The notes beneath the pieces were generated by a model. It saw only the letters and a list, made by a program, of their open reading frames with translations, did no database searches and was not told where the DNA came from. DNA of 64,000 bases from positions 1 to 64,000 of the forward strand of contig NZ_MBLO01000216.1 in assembly GCF_001854805.1 (NCBI RefSeq). The letters run 5' to 3'. How positions within the stretch are numbered: position 1 is the stretch's first letter; each line of letters begins with the position of its first letter. Of the stretch, positions 36,073 through 47,641 are shown in pieces. The position numbers and the translations under genes are program-made. Origin of the DNA: Pseudofrankia coriaricola (GTDB taxonomy: Bacteria; Actinomycetota; Actinomycetes; Frankiales; Frankiaceae).

Positions 36073-36629
36073 CAGTGCTCCGAACCGGACCCGCCGTCGC
36101 GCGCCAGCTCCTGGAAGGCGGGCAACGGTGTGTTCGGGTCCCAGCGGTAGTAGTCGGTCTCGCTGTCACCGAGGTACATCGGGTGGGGCGCTTCCTGCAT
36201 CCCCTCCCGCAGCGGCGCGAGCAGCTGCTCCTTGGTGAAGATCAGGTCGTTGCGGCTGTCGTCGGCGAGCTCGTACTCGTTCGTCATGGTCAGCGCCCTG
36301 GTGGGGCACGCCTCGATGCACAGACCGCACATAATGCAGCGCAGGTAGTTGATCTGGTAGACCTTGCCATACCGCTCACCGGGCGAGTAGCGCTCCTCGT
36401 CGGTGTTGTCGGCACCCTCGACGTAGATCGCGTCCGCCGGGCAGGCCCAGGCGCACAGCTCGCAGCCGACGCACTTCTCCAGCCCGTCCGGGTGCCGGTT
36501 GAGCTGGTGACGGCCGTGGAAGCGCGGCGCCGTCTCCTTCTTCTGCTCCGGGTACGACTCCGTGACCGGCTTGCGGAACATGTTGCCGAAGGTGAGGCCG
36601 AAGCCCTTGAAAAAATCGAAGGAGCCCAT
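36072..36629 (-). CDS. nuoI: NADH-quinone oxidoreductase subunit I
   Basis: This 185-residue subunit carries two [4Fe-4S] clusters (N6a, N6b): [16 protein letters not shown] and [16 protein letters not shown]. It passes electrons between NuoG and NuoB. Confidence 0.97.
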   Translation of the reverse strand: MGSFDFFKGFGLTFGNMFRKPVTESYPEQKKETAPRFHGRHQLNRHPDGLEKCVGCELCAWACPADAIYVEGADNTDEERYSPGERYGKVYQINYLRCIMCGLCIEACPTRALTMTNEYELADDSRNDLIFTKEQLLAPLREGMQEAPHPMYLGDSETDYYRWDPNTPLPAFQELARDGGSGSEH

Positions 36630-36632
36630 GGT

Positions 36633-37955
36633 TCAGCTCTCCTGACGCTGGCGTGGGCCAGCCGGCATGACGATGGGTGAAGCGGCGGGGGTCGCGGCGC
36701 CCGTCTCGGCGGGCGGGGGCCACGGGATGCGCTCGAGGCTCGGCGGCCCGACGTCGTCCTCGTCGTCCTCGTCGATCTCGCCTCGCCGCCCGCCGAACGC
36801 GAACTCGGCGACGACGAACAGGCCGAGGATGACAGCGACGGCTATCAGCCAGGGACGCAGGCCCGAGGTGTTGTTGTCCCGCATGGTCCGCAGCGCCGCG
36901 ATGAACAGCACCCAGACCAGGCCGACCGGGATGAGGATCTTCCAGCCGAAGCTCATGAACTGGTCGTAGCGCAGCCGGGGCAGCGTGCCGCGCAGCCAGA
37001 CGAAGAAGAACATCACGAGCAGCAGCTTGACGATGAACCAGATCAGCGGGACCCAGCCGTGGTCGAGCCCCGACAGCCCCGGAATGGGCGGGGGCTGCCA
37101 GCCGCCGAGGAACAGCGTCGTCATGACCGCCGAGACGGTGACCAGGTTGACGTACTCGGCGAGGTAGAAGAACGCGAACTTGATCGAGCTGTACTCGGTG
37201 AGGAAGCCACCGACCAGCTCGCCCTCGGCCTCGGGAAGGTCGAACGGCGTCCGGTTCGTCTCGCCGACCATCGAGATCATGTAGATCACGAACGACGGGA
37301 ACAGCCCGATGTACCACCAGTCGTGCTGGCTCTCGACGATGCCCGAGGTCGACAGCGTCCCGGAGTACATGAACACGGCGACGAACGCCAGGCCCATCGC
37401 GATCTCGTAGGAGATGATCTGCGCGGCCGAGCGCAGCGACCCGAGCAGCGGGTACGTCGACCCACTGGACCAGCCGGACAGGATCAGCCCGTACACCCCG
37501 AGCGACGCCGCCGACAGCAGGTAGAGCACGCCGACCGGCAGGTCGGCGAGCTGCAGCACGGTGTGGTGACCGAAGATCGAGACCTCGGGCCCGAACGGGA
37601 TGACCGCGAACGCGATCAGTGCCGGGATGACCGACACCAGCGGCGCGAGGAGGAACACCGGCCGGTCGGCCAGCGCCGGGATGATGTCCTCCTTCAGCAT
37701 CAGCTTGACGCCGTCGAAGAGGCTCTGCAGCCAGCCTTTCGGCCCGTGCCGGTTCGGGCCGAGCCGCACCTGCATGCGGGCGACGACCTTGCGCTCGAAC
37801 ACGATGCCGAACAACGTCATGATCATGAGGAAGGCGAAGACCGCCACACCCTTGATCAGGATCAGCCAGAAGGGGTCCGAGCCGAACCTGGTCAGGTCGG
37901 GGTCGGCGCCGGTGCTGCCCGCGGCGAGCAGCACGGTGGTTACAGAGTCGCTCAT
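36633..37955 (-). CDS. nuoH: NADH-quinone oxidoreductase subunit H
   Basis: This 440-residue membrane subunit forms the quinone chamber. Motifs: [21 protein letters not shown] and [20 protein letters not shown]. The start at 37955 is set by the ATGA overlap with nuoG. The C-terminal ~45 residues after [13 protein letters not shown] form an acidic, Pro-rich extension. Confidence 0.96.
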   Translation of the reverse strand: MSDSVTTVLLAAGSTGADPDLTRFGSDPFWLILIKGVAVFAFLMIMTLFGIVFERKVVARMQVRLGPNRHGPKGWLQSLFDGVKLMLKEDIIPALADRPVFLLAPLVSVIPALIAFAVIPFGPEVSIFGHHTVLQLADLPVGVLYLLSAASLGVYGLILSGWSSGSTYPLLGSLRSAAQIISYEIAMGLAFVAVFMYSGTLSTSGIVESQHDWWYIGLFPSFVIYMISMVGETNRTPFDLPEAEGELVGGFLTEYSSIKFAFFYLAEYVNLVTVSAVMTTLFLGGWQPPPIPGLSGLDHGWVPLIWFIVKLLLVMFFFVWLRGTLPRLRYDQFMSFGWKILIPVGLVWVLFIAALRTMRDNNTSGLRPWLIAVAVILGLFVVAEFAFGGRRGEIDEDDEDDVGPPSLERIPWPPPAETGAATPAASPIVMPAGPRQRQES

Positions 37956-40510
37956 GCTGCCCCTCCAGCGGTGACGGGGCCTCCGGCAGTGATAGTGCTC
38001 CTGGTCGTGGCCGCCGCCGGCACCGCGGGCGCCGGCACCGTCCCCGGCGCCTGGGCGGCCGCGATCTTCACGATCCCGCCGGTGGACCCGGCCAGCGCCC
38101 GGCGGACGTGCGAGCCGGGCGAGTGGGTCGGCACCCAGACCACCCGGTCGGGCATGTCGGCGATCTCCACCGGGAGCGTCACCGATCCCCGTTCGGTGCT
38201 GACGGTCAGCAGGCCACCGTCGGCCACGCCCGCCTCCGCGGCGGTCGCCGCCGACAGCAGCGCCGCGGCCGGGCGGGCGGTACCGGCGAGGTAGGGCTCG
38301 CCGGCCTGCAGCGCGCCGTCGTCGATGAGCTGGTGCCAGCTCGCGAGCACGGCCGTACCGACGGGCGGGGTGACCGGCGCCACGGCCGAGGAGGCGGGCG
38401 CGGGCACCCGTGCGACCTCGGCGCCGGCCCGGCCGAGCGCGGCGAGCTCGCGGGCGGCGGCGCCGACGTCCGCGACGCCGAGGTCGATGCCCATCTTCGC
38501 GGCCAGCAGGTGCAGCACCCGCAGGTCCGGCAGCGCCTGGGTCTCCAGCGCCCGCTGGAACGGGCGCAGCCGCCCCTCCCAGTCGACGAACGAGCCGGCC
38601 TTCTCCGCGGCCGGGGCGACCGGGAACACCACGTCGGCCACCTGGGTGATCGCCGAGCGGCGGATCTCCAGCGAGACCAGGAACGGCACGGTCGCGAGCG
38701 TCTCCAGCGCCGCCGCCGGGTCCGGCAGGTCCTCGACGTCGACGCCGGCGACGACCAGGGCGTCGAGCCCGGCGTTCTCGAGTGCCGCGGCGGCGAGGAT
38801 CTCGGCGGTGCTCCGGCCGGGCGCGCCGGGAACCGGCGTCCCCCAGACGGCCTCGGCCTCGGCGCGCGCCGCCGGGTCGGCGACCGGGCGGCCGCCGGGC
38901 AGCAGCGACGGGAAGGCACCGGCGGCGAGCGCGCCGCGCTCGCCCGCCCGGCGCGGCACCCAGCCGAGCCGGGCACCGGTCGCCTCGGCCAGGCGCAGCG
39001 CCGCGGTCAGCGTGCCCGGCGCCTCGACGGCCCGCTCGCCGACCAGGATCACCGCGCCGGGGGCCCGGAGCGCCTCGGAGACGCTCGCCGCGAGCTCGCC
39101 GTCCGGACCGGGCCGCCCGCCGGCGAGGCCGGCGAGCAGGTCGGCCTCGCCGCCCGGCACCACCGGCAGCAGGGTGCCGGCGAGCTTGCCGAGCGCGCGG
39201 GTCGCGACCGGGCCGACGGCGTAGACGGCCGTACGACGCTTCTGGACCGCCTTGCGCAGCCGCAGGAAGACGATCGGCGACTCCTCCTCCGGCTCGAAGG
39301 CGACGAGCAGGACGGTGGGAGCGGCCTCCAGGTCGGCGTAGCTCACGCCGATGCCGGTGCCGGCGACCGCGTGCCCGAGGAACGCCTCCTCCTCGGCCGA
39401 GTGCGGCCGGGCCCGGAAGTCGATGTCGTTGGTGCGCAGCGCCAGCCGGGCGAACTTCGCGTAGGCGTAGGCGTCCTCCCGCGTGAGCCGGCCGCCGGCC
39501 AGCACCCCGACGCCGTAGCGGTCGCGGGTCTCGGCGAGACCCCGCGCGGCGTACTCGAGCGCCTCGGTCCAGCTCGCCTCGACCAGTTCGCCGGTCTCGC
39601 CATCCCGGATGAGCGGGGTGGTGAGCCGGTCGGCCTGGCGGGCGTAGGTGAACGCGAACCGGCCCTTGTCGCAGTTCCACTCCTCGTTCACCGCGCCGTC
39701 GTCGCCGGCGAGGCGGCGCATCACCGTGCCGCGCCGGTGGTCGGTGCGCAGCGAGCAGCCCGACGCGCAGTGCTCGCACGCCGTCGGCGTGGAGACCAGG
39801 TCGAACGGGCGGGAGCGGAACCGGTAGGCGGCGCTGGTGAGCGCGCCGACCGGGCAGATCTGCACCGTGTTGCCGGAGAAGTAGGACGAGAACGGCTCGT
39901 CGCCCGCGACGCCGACCTGCTCGGCGGCGCCCCGCTCGAACAGCTCGATGAACGGGTCGCCGGCGATCTGCGCGGAGAACCGGGTGCAGCGCGCGCAGAG
40001 CACGCAGCGCTCACGGTCGAGCAGGATCTCCGAGGAGATGGCGAGCGGCTTCGGGTAGGTCCGCTTCTCCTCCTTGAACCGCGACTCGCTGCCGCCGTTG
40101 GCCATCGCCTGGTTCTGCAGCGGGCACTCGCCGCCCTTGTCGCAGACCGGGCAGTCCAGCGGGTGGTTGAGCAGCAGGAACTCCATCGTCCCGGCCTGCG
40201 CCTTGCTGGCGACCGGGGAGGTCAGCTGCGTCTTCACCACCATGTCGGCGGCGACGGTCGTCGTGCAGGAGGCGACCGGCTTGCGCTGGCCCTCCACCTC
40301 GACGATGCACTGCCGGCAGGCACCCACCGGGTCGAGCAGCGGGTGGTCGCAGAACCGCGGGACCTCGATGCCCAGCAGCTCGGCCGCCCGGATGATCAGC
40401 GTGCCCTTGGGGACGCTGACCGGCAGCCCGTCGATGGTCAGCGTGACGTGGTCGGGTGGCGGGGCGGGAGGCCCGCCCGGTCCGGCCGCGGCGTCCGCGG
40501 TGACAGTCAT
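37952..40510 (-). CDS. nuoG: NADH-quinone oxidoreductase subunit G
   Basis: This 852-residue iron-sulfur subunit has an N-terminal [2Fe-2S] ferredoxin domain ([21 protein letters not shown]), His/Cys and [4Fe-4S] sites ([37 protein letters not shown]), then a molybdopterin-oxidoreductase-like part without cofactor. It ends in an Ala/Pro-rich tail. Confidence 0.96.
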   Translation of the reverse strand: MTVTADAAAGPGGPPAPPPDHVTLTIDGLPVSVPKGTLIIRAAELLGIEVPRFCDHPLLDPVGACRQCIVEVEGQRKPVASCTTTVAADMVVKTQLTSPVASKAQAGTMEFLLLNHPLDCPVCDKGGECPLQNQAMANGGSESRFKEEKRTYPKPLAISSEILLDRERCVLCARCTRFSAQIAGDPFIELFERGAAEQVGVAGDEPFSSYFSGNTVQICPVGALTSAAYRFRSRPFDLVSTPTACEHCASGCSLRTDHRRGTVMRRLAGDDGAVNEEWNCDKGRFAFTYARQADRLTTPLIRDGETGELVEASWTEALEYAARGLAETRDRYGVGVLAGGRLTREDAYAYAKFARLALRTNDIDFRARPHSAEEEAFLGHAVAGTGIGVSYADLEAAPTVLLVAFEPEEESPIVFLRLRKAVQKRRTAVYAVGPVATRALGKLAGTLLPVVPGGEADLLAGLAGGRPGPDGELAASVSEALRAPGAVILVGERAVEAPGTLTAALRLAEATGARLGWVPRRAGERGALAAGAFPSLLPGGRPVADPAARAEAEAVWGTPVPGAPGRSTAEILAAAALENAGLDALVVAGVDVEDLPDPAAALETLATVPFLVSLEIRRSAITQVADVVFPVAPAAEKAGSFVDWEGRLRPFQRALETQALPDLRVLHLLAAKMGIDLGVADVGAAARELAALGRAGAEVARVPAPASSAVAPVTPPVGTAVLASWHQLIDDGALQAGEPYLAGTARPAAALLSAATAAEAGVADGGLLTVSTERGSVTLPVEIADMPDRVVWVPTHSPGSHVRRALAGSTGGIVKIAAAQAPGTVPAPAVPAAATTRSTITAGGPVTAGGAA

Positions 40511-40546
40511 ATTCCGACCGCTTCCATGATCAGTGACGATCCCATG

Positions 40547-41863
40547 TCAGTGCGCTCCCGCCAGGGCGGCAGGCCCGGTGGCGACGCCATTGCTGGAGCC
40601 CTGCGCCTGGTCCGCCGGCCGTGGCTGGGCCGCCGCGGCGAACTCCTCCGGGAAGTGCTTGATGCCGGAGACGATCGGCGAGACCGCGCCGTCGGCGAGC
40701 GCGCAGAACGCCCGGCCGAAGATGTTGTCGCAGGCGTCGGTCAGGGTGTTGATGTCGCTCGGGTCGCCCTGGCCGCGCTCCATCCGGGACAGGATCTGCA
40801 CCATCCAGGTGGTGCCCTCGCGGCACGGCGTGCACTTGCCGCAGGACTCGTGCGCGTAGAACTGGGTGAGCCGGCGGACGACCTTGAGCATGTCCACCGT
40901 GTCATCCATGATCATGAGCGCGGCGGTGCCCAGCAGCGAGCCGGCGGCCATCACGCCGTCGAAGTCCAGCGGGACGTCGAGGTGCTCGGCGGTCAGCATC
41001 GGGGTCGACGAGCCGCCGGGCGTCCAGGCCTTGAGCGCCCGGCCGCCGCGCACCCCGCCGGCCATCTCCAGCAGCTCGCGCAGCGTGGTGCCCATCGGCG
41101 CCTCGTACTGGCCGGGCCGGGTGACGTGGCCCGACAGGCTATAGATCTTGGGGCCGGGCGACTTCTCGGTGCCCATCGAGCGGAACCACTCGACGCCGTT
41201 GTTGACGATGAACGGCACCGAGGCGATCGTCTCGACGTTGTTGACCACCGTTGGCGAGTTGTAGAGGCCATGCGTCGCCGGGAACGGCGGGCGCAGCCGC
41301 GGCTGGCCGCGCCGGCCCTCGAGCGAGTCGAGCAGGGCCGTCTCCTCGCCGCAGATGTACGCGCCGGCACCGGAGTGGATCACCAGGTCGAGGTCGAAGC
41401 CGCTGCCCAGGATGTCCTTGCCGAGGTAGCCGGCCCGGTACGCCTCGGCGGTGGCGTTGCGCAGCCTCCGGGCGGCGTGCACCAGCTCGCCGCGGACGTA
41501 GACGAAAGCCCGGTTGGCACGCACCGCGTACGAGGCGACGATGATCCCCTCGATCAGCGAGTGCGGGTCGATCATCATCAGCGGGGCGTCCTTGCAGGTG
41601 CCCGGCTCGCCCTCGTCGGCGTTGATGACCAGGTAGTGCGGCTTGCCGTCGCCCTGTGGGATGAAGCTCCACTTCATCCCGGTCGGGAAGCCGGCGCCGC
41701 CGCGGCCGCGCAGACCGGAGTCCTTGACCATCTTGATGATGTCGTCCGGGCCCTTGGCGAACGCGGTGCGCACCGAGTCGTAGCCGCCGTGGCGCTCGAA
41801 CGTGTCGAGCGTCCAGATGCCGGGGACCTTCCAGCGCGCGGTGAGAACCGGGGTGACGGGCAT
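40547..41863 (-). CDS. nuoF: NADH-quinone oxidoreductase subunit F
   Basis: This 438-residue subunit binds NADH and FMN (GLRGRGGAGFPTGMKW at residues 50-65; GAGAYICGEETALLDSLEG) and cluster N3 (ESCGKCTPCREG). ATG at 41863 is two bases after the nuoE stop. Confidence 0.97.
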   Translation of the reverse strand: MPVTPVLTARWKVPGIWTLDTFERHGGYDSVRTAFAKGPDDIIKMVKDSGLRGRGGAGFPTGMKWSFIPQGDGKPHYLVINADEGEPGTCKDAPLMMIDPHSLIEGIIVASYAVRANRAFVYVRGELVHAARRLRNATAEAYRAGYLGKDILGSGFDLDLVIHSGAGAYICGEETALLDSLEGRRGQPRLRPPFPATHGLYNSPTVVNNVETIASVPFIVNNGVEWFRSMGTEKSPGPKIYSLSGHVTRPGQYEAPMGTTLRELLEMAGGVRGGRALKAWTPGGSSTPMLTAEHLDVPLDFDGVMAAGSLLGTAALMIMDDTVDMLKVVRRLTQFYAHESCGKCTPCREGTTWMVQILSRMERGQGDPSDINTLTDACDNIFGRAFCALADGAVSPIVSGIKHFPEEFAAAAQPRPADQAQGSSNGVATGPAALAGAH

Positions 41864-41865
41864 CG

Positions 41866-42690
41866 TCACGCCCCCTTTGACTTCGTAGCGGCAGGAGCGG
41901 CCGGTGTCGTCGTCGGAGCGCCGGCGGCCGGGGTGGCCCCGGACCGGGCGCCGTCCGCGGGCACCCTGTCCGGCGGCACGTCCTCGACCGGCACGTCCTC
42001 GACCGGCACGGCGCCGGCCGGACCGGCCGCGGACGAGCCGGCGACCTCGCCGCGCCAGCCGGCCTGCTCCGCGAGGGTGAGGCCGGCCACCGAGGGCTCC
42101 AGGAAGCCGGGGCCGGCGATGCCCTCGGGCCGCGGGTCCTCGAAGCCGGCAAGCTGGCGGGAGACCTCGGCGAACGTGCACAGCGGACCGCCACGGGTGG
42201 GCAGGGGGCGCTCGCCACGCTGGAGGGCCTCGACGAGGCCCTCGGCCGCGCCCTCGTCGACACCGTCGTAGAACTCGTAGTTGACGGTCATCACCGGGGC
42301 GTAGTCGCACGCGGCGAGGCATTCCGCGTGCTCAAGGGTGATCGAGCCGTCGGGCGTCGTCTGGTCGTGCCCGACGCCGAGCTTCTTCGAGATCCGGTCG
42401 TAGACCTCCTGGCCGCCCATCAGCGCGCAGGACAGGTTCGTGCAGACCGAGACCAGCCAGTCCCCGACCGGGCGGCGCTTGTACATCGTGTAGAAGGTCG
42501 CGACCGCGCTGACCTCGGCCGCGGTGATCCCGATCTCGCGCGCGCAGAGGTCGACCCCCTCGGCCGTGACGCAGCCCTCCGCGGCCTGGACCAGGTGCAG
42601 CATCGGCAGCAGCGCCGAGCGCTCCCGTCCCACGGGATAGCGGGCGATGATCTCCCGGGCGGCGGCCCGGGTCTCGTCCGTGAGTGGCAT
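41866..42690 (-). CDS. nuoE: NADH-quinone oxidoreductase subunit E, extended
   Basis: This 274-residue subunit holds the [2Fe-2S] N1a cluster in a thioredoxin fold (VCTNLSCALMGG and HAECLAACDYAPVM). Family members usually have ~165-200 residues. The extra ~80 are a Pro/Ala-rich tail with the repeat VPVEDVPVEDVPPD. The stop and the nuoF start are two bases apart. Confidence 0.95.
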   Translation of the reverse strand: MPLTDETRAAAREIIARYPVGRERSALLPMLHLVQAAEGCVTAEGVDLCAREIGITAAEVSAVATFYTMYKRRPVGDWLVSVCTNLSCALMGGQEVYDRISKKLGVGHDQTTPDGSITLEHAECLAACDYAPVMTVNYEFYDGVDEGAAEGLVEALQRGERPLPTRGGPLCTFAEVSRQLAGFEDPRPEGIAGPGFLEPSVAGLTLAEQAGWRGEVAGSSAAGPAGAVPVEDVPVEDVPPDRVPADGARSGATPAAGAPTTTPAAPAATKSKGA

Positions 42691-44048
42691 CAGCGATCAA
42701 CTCCCCCGAGCACCGGGTCGACCGAGGCGACCGCGACGATCACGTCGCCGATCTGTCCGCCCTCGGTCATCGCGGGCACCGCCTGCAGGTTGACGAAGCT
42801 TGGGTCGCGCACGTGCACGCGGAACGGCTTGGTCCCACCGTCGCTGACGACGTGCACGCCGAGCTCGCCGCGCGGGCCCTCGACGGCCGTGTAGACCTGG
42901 CCCGGCGGCACCCGGAAGCCCTCGGTGACCAGCTTGAAGTGGTGGATCAGGGCCTCCATCGAGGTGCCCATGATCTTGCGGATGTGGTCGAGCGAGTTGC
43001 CCATGCCGTCGGAGCCGATAGACAGCTGCGCCGGCCAGGCGATCTTCTTGTCCGCGACCATGACCGGGCCGGGACCAAGCCTCGAGAGCTTGTCCAGGCA
43101 CTGCTCGACGATCTTCAGGGACTCGCCCATCTCCTCCAGTCGCACCAGGTAGCGCGCGAAGGAGTCGGCCTCGGTCGCCGTCGGCACGTCGAACTCGTAC
43201 GTCTCGTAGCCGCAGTACGGCATGGTCTTGCGCAGGTCCCAGGGCAGGCCGGCGGACCGCAGGATCGGGCCGGTGATGCCGAGGGCCAGGCAGGACGACG
43301 CGTCGAGGTAGTTGACGTCGATCAGCCGGTTCTTCCAGATCGGCTGGCCGGTCAGCAGCCGGTGGTACTCCTTGATCCGCTTCGGCATGTCGACGAGGAA
43401 CTCGCGGATCGCGCGCTCGGCGCCGTCCGGGAGGTCCTGGGCGAGCCCACCGGGGCGGATGTAGGCGTGGTTCATCCGCAGGCCGGTGATCATCTCGAGC
43501 AGGTCGAGAATCTTCTCGCGCTCGCGGAAACCGACGATCATCGCCGTGGTCGCGCCGAGCTCCATACCGGAGGTGGCGAGGCCCACGAGATGAGAGGAGA
43601 TCCGCTGCAGCTCCATCACCAGGACGCGGATGACGGTCGCCCGCTCCGGGATCTGGTCGGTGACGCCGAGCAGCCGCTCCACGGACAGGCAGTAGGCCGT
43701 CTCGGTGAACAGCGGGGAGAGGTAGTCCGCCCTGGTCAGGAAGGTGACCGCCTGCGTCCAGGTGCGGAACTCGCAGCTCTTCTCGATGCCGGTGTGCAGG
43801 TAGCCGATGACCAGCCTGGTCTGGCGGACCGTCTCGCCCTCGATGTCGAGGACCAGCCGCAGGACGCCGTGCGTCGACGGGTGCTGCGGTCCCATGTTGA
43901 TGACGATCTGCTCGGCGCCCTCCTCACCGGCGCCGAGCACCTGCTCCCAGTCCCCGCCGGTGACGGTGTAGACCCGGTTCGCGCCGCCCTCGGTGAAGCC
44001 GGCCTCGTAGGGGGCCGCCCCGGGCGGAGTATGCGTGTCGGCGGTCAT
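42690..44048 (-). CDS. nuoD: NADH-quinone oxidoreductase subunit D
   Basis: This 452-residue 49-kDa-type subunit shapes the quinone site ([21 protein letters not shown]). [10 protein letters not shown] at 44048 is chosen over an Arg-rich upstream reading. A 112-bp gap separates it from nuoC, while its other side overlaps nuoE by one base. Confidence 0.96.
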   Translation of the reverse strand: MTADTHTPPGAAPYEAGFTEGGANRVYTVTGGDWEQVLGAGEEGAEQIVINMGPQHPSTHGVLRLVLDIEGETVRQTRLVIGYLHTGIEKSCEFRTWTQAVTFLTRADYLSPLFTETAYCLSVERLLGVTDQIPERATVIRVLVMELQRISSHLVGLATSGMELGATTAMIVGFREREKILDLLEMITGLRMNHAYIRPGGLAQDLPDGAERAIREFLVDMPKRIKEYHRLLTGQPIWKNRLIDVNYLDASSCLALGITGPILRSAGLPWDLRKTMPYCGYETYEFDVPTATEADSFARYLVRLEEMGESLKIVEQCLDKLSRLGPGPVMVADKKIAWPAQLSIGSDGMGNSLDHIRKIMGTSMEALIHHFKLVTEGFRVPPGQVYTAVEGPRGELGVHVVSDGGTKPFRVHVRDPSFVNLQAVPAMTEGGQIGDVIVAVASVDPVLGGVDR

Positions 44049-44160
44049 GACACACCTTCGATCGTGGCCAGGGGGGCCGGGAGAACGGTCTTCAACACGT
44101 CTCCAGACGCCCCTGATGACATCGCGAACCTGCTGGTCAGGCATCGCTTCAGGTCGTTGT

Positions 44161-44841
44161 TCACGAGTAGCTCCGACGCTTCTCGGGTGGGGGCACCTGG
44201 GCGCCCTTGTATTCCACCGGGATACCGCCGAGCGGATAGTCCTTGCGTTGCGGGTGGCCCACCCAGTCGTCCGGCATCATGATCCGGGTCAGCGCGTGGT
44301 GGCCCTCGAAGATGATCCCGAAGAAGTCGTAGGTCTCCCGCTCGTGCCAGTCCGCCGTCGGCCACAGCGAGGTGAGGCTCGGCATCACCGGGTCCTCGAC
44401 GGTCACGGACACCTCCACCCGGATCCGGCGCCGGTGGGTCAGCGACGCCAGGTGGACCACGGAGTGCAGCCGCCGCCCGGTCGGATCGTCCGGGTAGTCC
44501 GCGCCGGACTGCGAGGACAGCAGCTCGAAGCGCAGCGCCGGGTCGTCGCGCAGGGTGCGACCGACGGCGAGCAGGTACTCGCGGCGCACGTAAAGCGTCA
44601 GCTCGCCGCGGTCGAACACAACCCGCTCGATCGCCTCGTCGAGGCCGGGGAACGCCCGCTCCAGCGCGTCGTAGACCTTGTCCGCGTCGTCGTCGCCGAA
44701 CGGCCGCTCGCTGGATCCCAGCACCGGCGCCGGGGCGACGAGGCCGCCGAAGCCGGAGGTGTCGCCCGTACCCTTCGCGCCGAACGCGTCCTGCCGGCGA
44801 CCGCCCGCGGCCGCCGATCCGTTCGGTACCAGTTCGCTCAT
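44161..44841 (-). CDS. nuoC: NADH-quinone oxidoreductase subunit C
   Basis: This 226-residue 30-kDa-type subunit shows [19 protein letters not shown] and [11 protein letters not shown]. The first ~45 residues are Gly/Ala-rich and unlike the family. The start overlaps the nuoB stop by one base. Confidence 0.95.
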   Translation of the reverse strand: MSELVPNGSAAAGGRRQDAFGAKGTGDTSGFGGLVAPAPVLGSSERPFGDDDADKVYDALERAFPGLDEAIERVVFDRGELTLYVRREYLLAVGRTLRDDPALRFELLSSQSGADYPDDPTGRRLHSVVHLASLTHRRRIRVEVSVTVEDPVMPSLTSLWPTADWHERETYDFFGIIFEGHHALTRIMMPDDWVGHPQRKDYPLGGIPVEYKGAQVPPPEKRRSYS

Positions 44842-45674
44842 CAGCCCAGGTCCTCGGTGGTCGGTCCGCCGTCCCGCCCGTGTACGTCGTCGGTCGGCTC
44901 GGCGTCGAACAACTCGTCGAGCCTGCCGGTGGTCGACGGCTGCCCGACGACCGGAAGCTGCTTGCGCCGGCCGAAGACCGACGGCGGGACGACCGCGGCC
45001 GGCTTGCGCGCGTCGAGCGCCGCGGGCTCGACGGCACCACGGCCGGCCGGCAGCGGGGCGTCGGCGGGCATCCTGAAGCGCTTGCGGTCGTTGACCGACA
45101 GCGTCCGGGTGTCGAGGCTGCCCGCCGGCAGCGCCGACTGGGCGGTCGCGACCTCGATGGGCTTCGGGTAGGGCGACTCGCCGATCTCGGTGCGGTCCAG
45201 CTTGCCGGACACCGGGCCGGTCTGGATCTTCCGGTGCAGCTTCATGATCGCGTCCATCAGCATCTCCGGACGCGGCGGGCAGCCGGGCAGGTACATGTCG
45301 ACCGGGACGATGTGGTCGACGCCCTGCACGATCGCGTAGTTGTTGAACATGCCGCCGCTGGAGGCACAGACGCCCATGGCCAGCACCCACTTGGGCTCGG
45401 CCATCTGGTCGTAGATCTGGCGCAGCACGGGGGCCATCTTCTGGCTGACCCGGCCGGCGACGATCATCAGGTCGGCCTGGCGGGGGCTCGCCCGGAAGAC
45501 CTCCATGCCGAAGCGGGCAAGGTCGTACCGCGCCGCGCCGGTACCCATCATCTCGATGGCGCAGCAGGCGAGGCCGAACGTCACCGGCCACAGCGACGAC
45601 TTGCGACCCAGTCCCGCGAGCTTCTCGACGCTGGCGAGAAGCACGCCTCCGGGCAGCTTCTCCTCTAGTCCCAT
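44841..45674 (-). CDS. nuoB: NADH-quinone oxidoreductase subunit B, extended
   Basis: This 277-residue subunit carries cluster N2 ([34 protein letters not shown]). Usual length is ~160-190 residues; ~90 extra residues at the C-terminus (after [15 protein letters not shown]) are predicted disordered. The start lies 10 bp inside nuoA. Confidence 0.95.
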   Translation of the reverse strand: MGLEEKLPGGVLLASVEKLAGLGRKSSLWPVTFGLACCAIEMMGTGAARYDLARFGMEVFRASPRQADLMIVAGRVSQKMAPVLRQIYDQMAEPKWVLAMGVCASSGGMFNNYAIVQGVDHIVPVDMYLPGCPPRPEMLMDAIMKLHRKIQTGPVSGKLDRTEIGESPYPKPIEVATAQSALPAGSLDTRTLSVNDRKRFRMPADAPLPAGRGAVEPAALDARKPAAVVPPSVFGRRKQLPVVGQPSTTGRLDELFDAEPTDDVHGRDGGPTTEDLG

Positions 45675-46027
45675 TCCAGGCCTCCCCGCCGCCAGACGTA
45701 CGCGTAGGCGACGAACACCGTTGCCACGAACAGCACCATCTCGACCAGGCCGAACACGCCGAGCCCGCCGAAGGCCACCGCCCACGGGTACAGGAAGATG
45801 ATCTCGATGTCGAACACGATGAAGAGCATCGCGATGAGATAGAACTTCACCGGGAAACGGCGCGGGCCGGCCTCCTGCGGTGCCGGCTCGATACCGCACT
45901 CATAGGCGTCGAGCTTGGCCCGGTTGAACCGCTTCGGCCCGACCAACATGCTGATCACGATCGACCCGGCCGCGAACGCCGTGGCGATCGCGATCAGGAC
46001 GAGGATCGGCACGTAGTTGGAGAGCAT
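45665..46027 (-). CDS. nuoA: NADH-quinone oxidoreductase subunit A
   Basis: This 120-residue, three-helix subunit is first in the operon ([22 protein letters not shown] with its conserved Asp/Glu). All 14 nuo genes follow in standard order. The 186-bp gap to the next gene must hold the operon promoter; no confident -10/-35 boxes could be picked. Confidence 0.95.
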   Translation of the reverse strand: MLSNYVPILVLIAIATAFAAGSIVISMLVGPKRFNRAKLDAYECGIEPAPQEAGPRRFPVKFYLIAMLFIVFDIEIIFLYPWAVAFGGLGVFGLVEMVLFVATVFVAYAYVWRRGGLEWD

Positions 46028-46213
46028 GCCGAGCTCCTCTCCCCAGAGAAAGTGTGGCCGGCGGTGCGCCGGGCTCCCTGCCCCGCCTCCGGCCGGTCAG
46101 GACCGCTTCCCCGGAGGCCTGTCTTGGTGATGCCATGCCGCCGGTCGCGGCGGTGATTCCCGCCGCCACCCGGCGGTGAGTTTCTTCGCTTTCTACACGC
46201 ACGCCCAAGGGCC

Positions 46214-47641
46214 CTACGCGCTCGGTGCCAGCCGGCACAGCGCGTTGATCACCCGGTCGTGCGCATCACCTCCCCGTGGGTCGGTAAGGTTCGCCATGAT
46301 CTTCAACATGAACCTCATCAGCACCGGGTGCGGCAGCCCGTACTTCGTGGCCAGCCGCATCACGGTGGGGTTGCCGATCAGGTTCACGAAGACCCGCCCG
46401 AGCGTGTAGTAACCGCCGTAGCGGGCCCGCACCGCCTCGGGATACTGACGCAACGCCTTCTCCCTGGCGGCGTCGCTCGTCCTGGCCAGCGCCTGCGCGA
46501 CCACCTCGGCGGCAAGCTCGCCGGACTCCATCGCGTACGCGATGCCCTCGCCGTTGAAGGGGTTGACCATCCCGGCCGCGTCGCCGACGAGGAGCACGCC
46601 GTCGGCGTAGTGCGGGGTCCGGTTGAAGCCCATCGGCAGCGCGCTGCCGCGGACCGGGCCGGTCGCGTTGTCCTCGGTGTAGCCCCACTCCGGCGGCAGC
46701 GCCGACAGCCAGCGGCGCAGCAGGTCGCGGTAGTCGGTGTTACCGAAGGCCGGGGTGGTGTTCAGGATCCCCAGACCGACGTTACTCGTCCCGTCACCCA
46801 TGCCGAAGATCCAGCCGTAGCCGGGCAGCAGCCGGCTCGCGTTCGGCCTGCCCTCCCAGAGCTCCAGGTGCGACTCGAGGTAGTCGTCATGGGTGCGCGG
46901 GCTGCGGTAATAGCGGCGGACCGCCACGCCCAGCGGCCGGTCGTCCCGGCGGCGGATGTCCAGCGAGAGCGCGAGCCGAGCGCTGTTGCCGTCGGCGGCG
47001 ACGACCACCGGGGCGCGGTAGGTGACCGGCTCGCGGTCCGCGCCCGAGCGGGCCGTGACGCCTACCACCTGGCCGGTCCGCTCCTCGCGGACGACGCCGG
47101 CGACCGTCGTGCCCTCATGCAACCGGGCGCCGGCCTTCTGCGCGGTGCGGGCGAGCAGCTCGTCGAAGTCGGAGCGCGGCCGGACCAGGCCGTAGTCGGG
47201 GAAGCTCGCCAGCTCCGGCCACGGCAGCTCCAGGCGCAGGCCGCCGCCGACGATCCGCAGGCCCTTGTTGCGCGCCCAGCCGGAGTCCGCCTCGGCCGCG
47301 TCGCCCTTGGTCCCGTCGCCCTTGGTCCCGTCGCCCTTGGTCCCGTCGGCTGGCGCACCACCGGCGCCGGTGCCGCCGGATGCCGCGGGCCTGGCCGCCG
47401 GCGGGCGGGCGGGGCCGGTGTCGATACCCATCCGCACGAGGCTCGCGACCGCCCGCGGCGTGAGGCCGTCCCCGCAGACCTTGTCGCGCGGAAAGGACGC
47501 CTTCTCGAGCAGGAGCACGTCCAGGCCGGTGTTCGCGAGGTGGTAGGCGGCCGCCGAGCCCGCGGGACCGGCGCCGACGACGATCACGTCGGCATCGGCG
47601 CGTGTCGCGCCGTCCGACCGCGTCGTGGTCTCCGTCGTCAC
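46214..47641 (-). CDS. Geranylgeranyl-reductase-family flavoprotein (MenJ-like)
   Basis: This FAD enzyme probably reduces one isoprene unit of the menaquinone side chain, like mycobacterial MenJ; the assignment comes from family and context. It has the N-terminal FAD motif VIVVGAGPAGSAAAYHLA, the PRDKVCGDGLTPRAV motif, and GDAAGMVNPFNGEGIAYAME. GTG at 47641 has GGGGAG upstream; an upstream ATG (47683) is possible. A Gly/Ala/Asp-rich insert with three GTKGD units (a 15-bp tandem repeat at 47301-47345) interrupts the FAD domain. Confidence 0.88.
   Translation of the reverse strand: MTTETTTRSDGATRADADVIVVGAGPAGSAAAYHLANTGLDVLLLEKASFPRDKVCGDGLTPRAVASLVRMGIDTGPARPPAARPAASGGTGAGGAPADGTKGDGTKGDGTKGDAAEADSGWARNKGLRIVGGGLRLELPWPELASFPDYGLVRPRSDFDELLARTAQKAGARLHEGTTVAGVVREERTGQVVGVTARSGADREPVTYRAPVVVAADGNSARLALSLDIRRRDDRPLGVAVRRYYRSPRTHDDYLESHLELWEGRPNASRLLPGYGWIFGMGDGTSNVGLGILNTTPAFGNTDYRDLLRRWLSALPPEWGYTEDNATGPVRGSALPMGFNRTPHYADGVLLVGDAAGMVNPFNGEGIAYAMESGELAAEVVAQALARTSDAAREKALRQYPEAVRARYGGYYTLGRVFVNLIGNPTVMRLATKYGLPHPVLMRFMLKIMANLTDPRGGDAHDRVINALCRLAPSA
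47301..47345. repeat. 15-bp tandem repeat x3 inside MenJ-like gene
   Basis: TCGCCCTTGGTCCCG is repeated three times without change. It encodes GTKGD units on the minus strand. The multiple of three bases allows in-frame length change. Confidence 0.85.

Noticed and set aside
38108-42271. 1387-codon plus-strand open frame opposite nuoG-nuoE
   Set aside because: It is antisense to three certain nuo genes, has Arg/Gly/Ala/His composition typical of shadow frames in high-GC DNA, and shows no domain.
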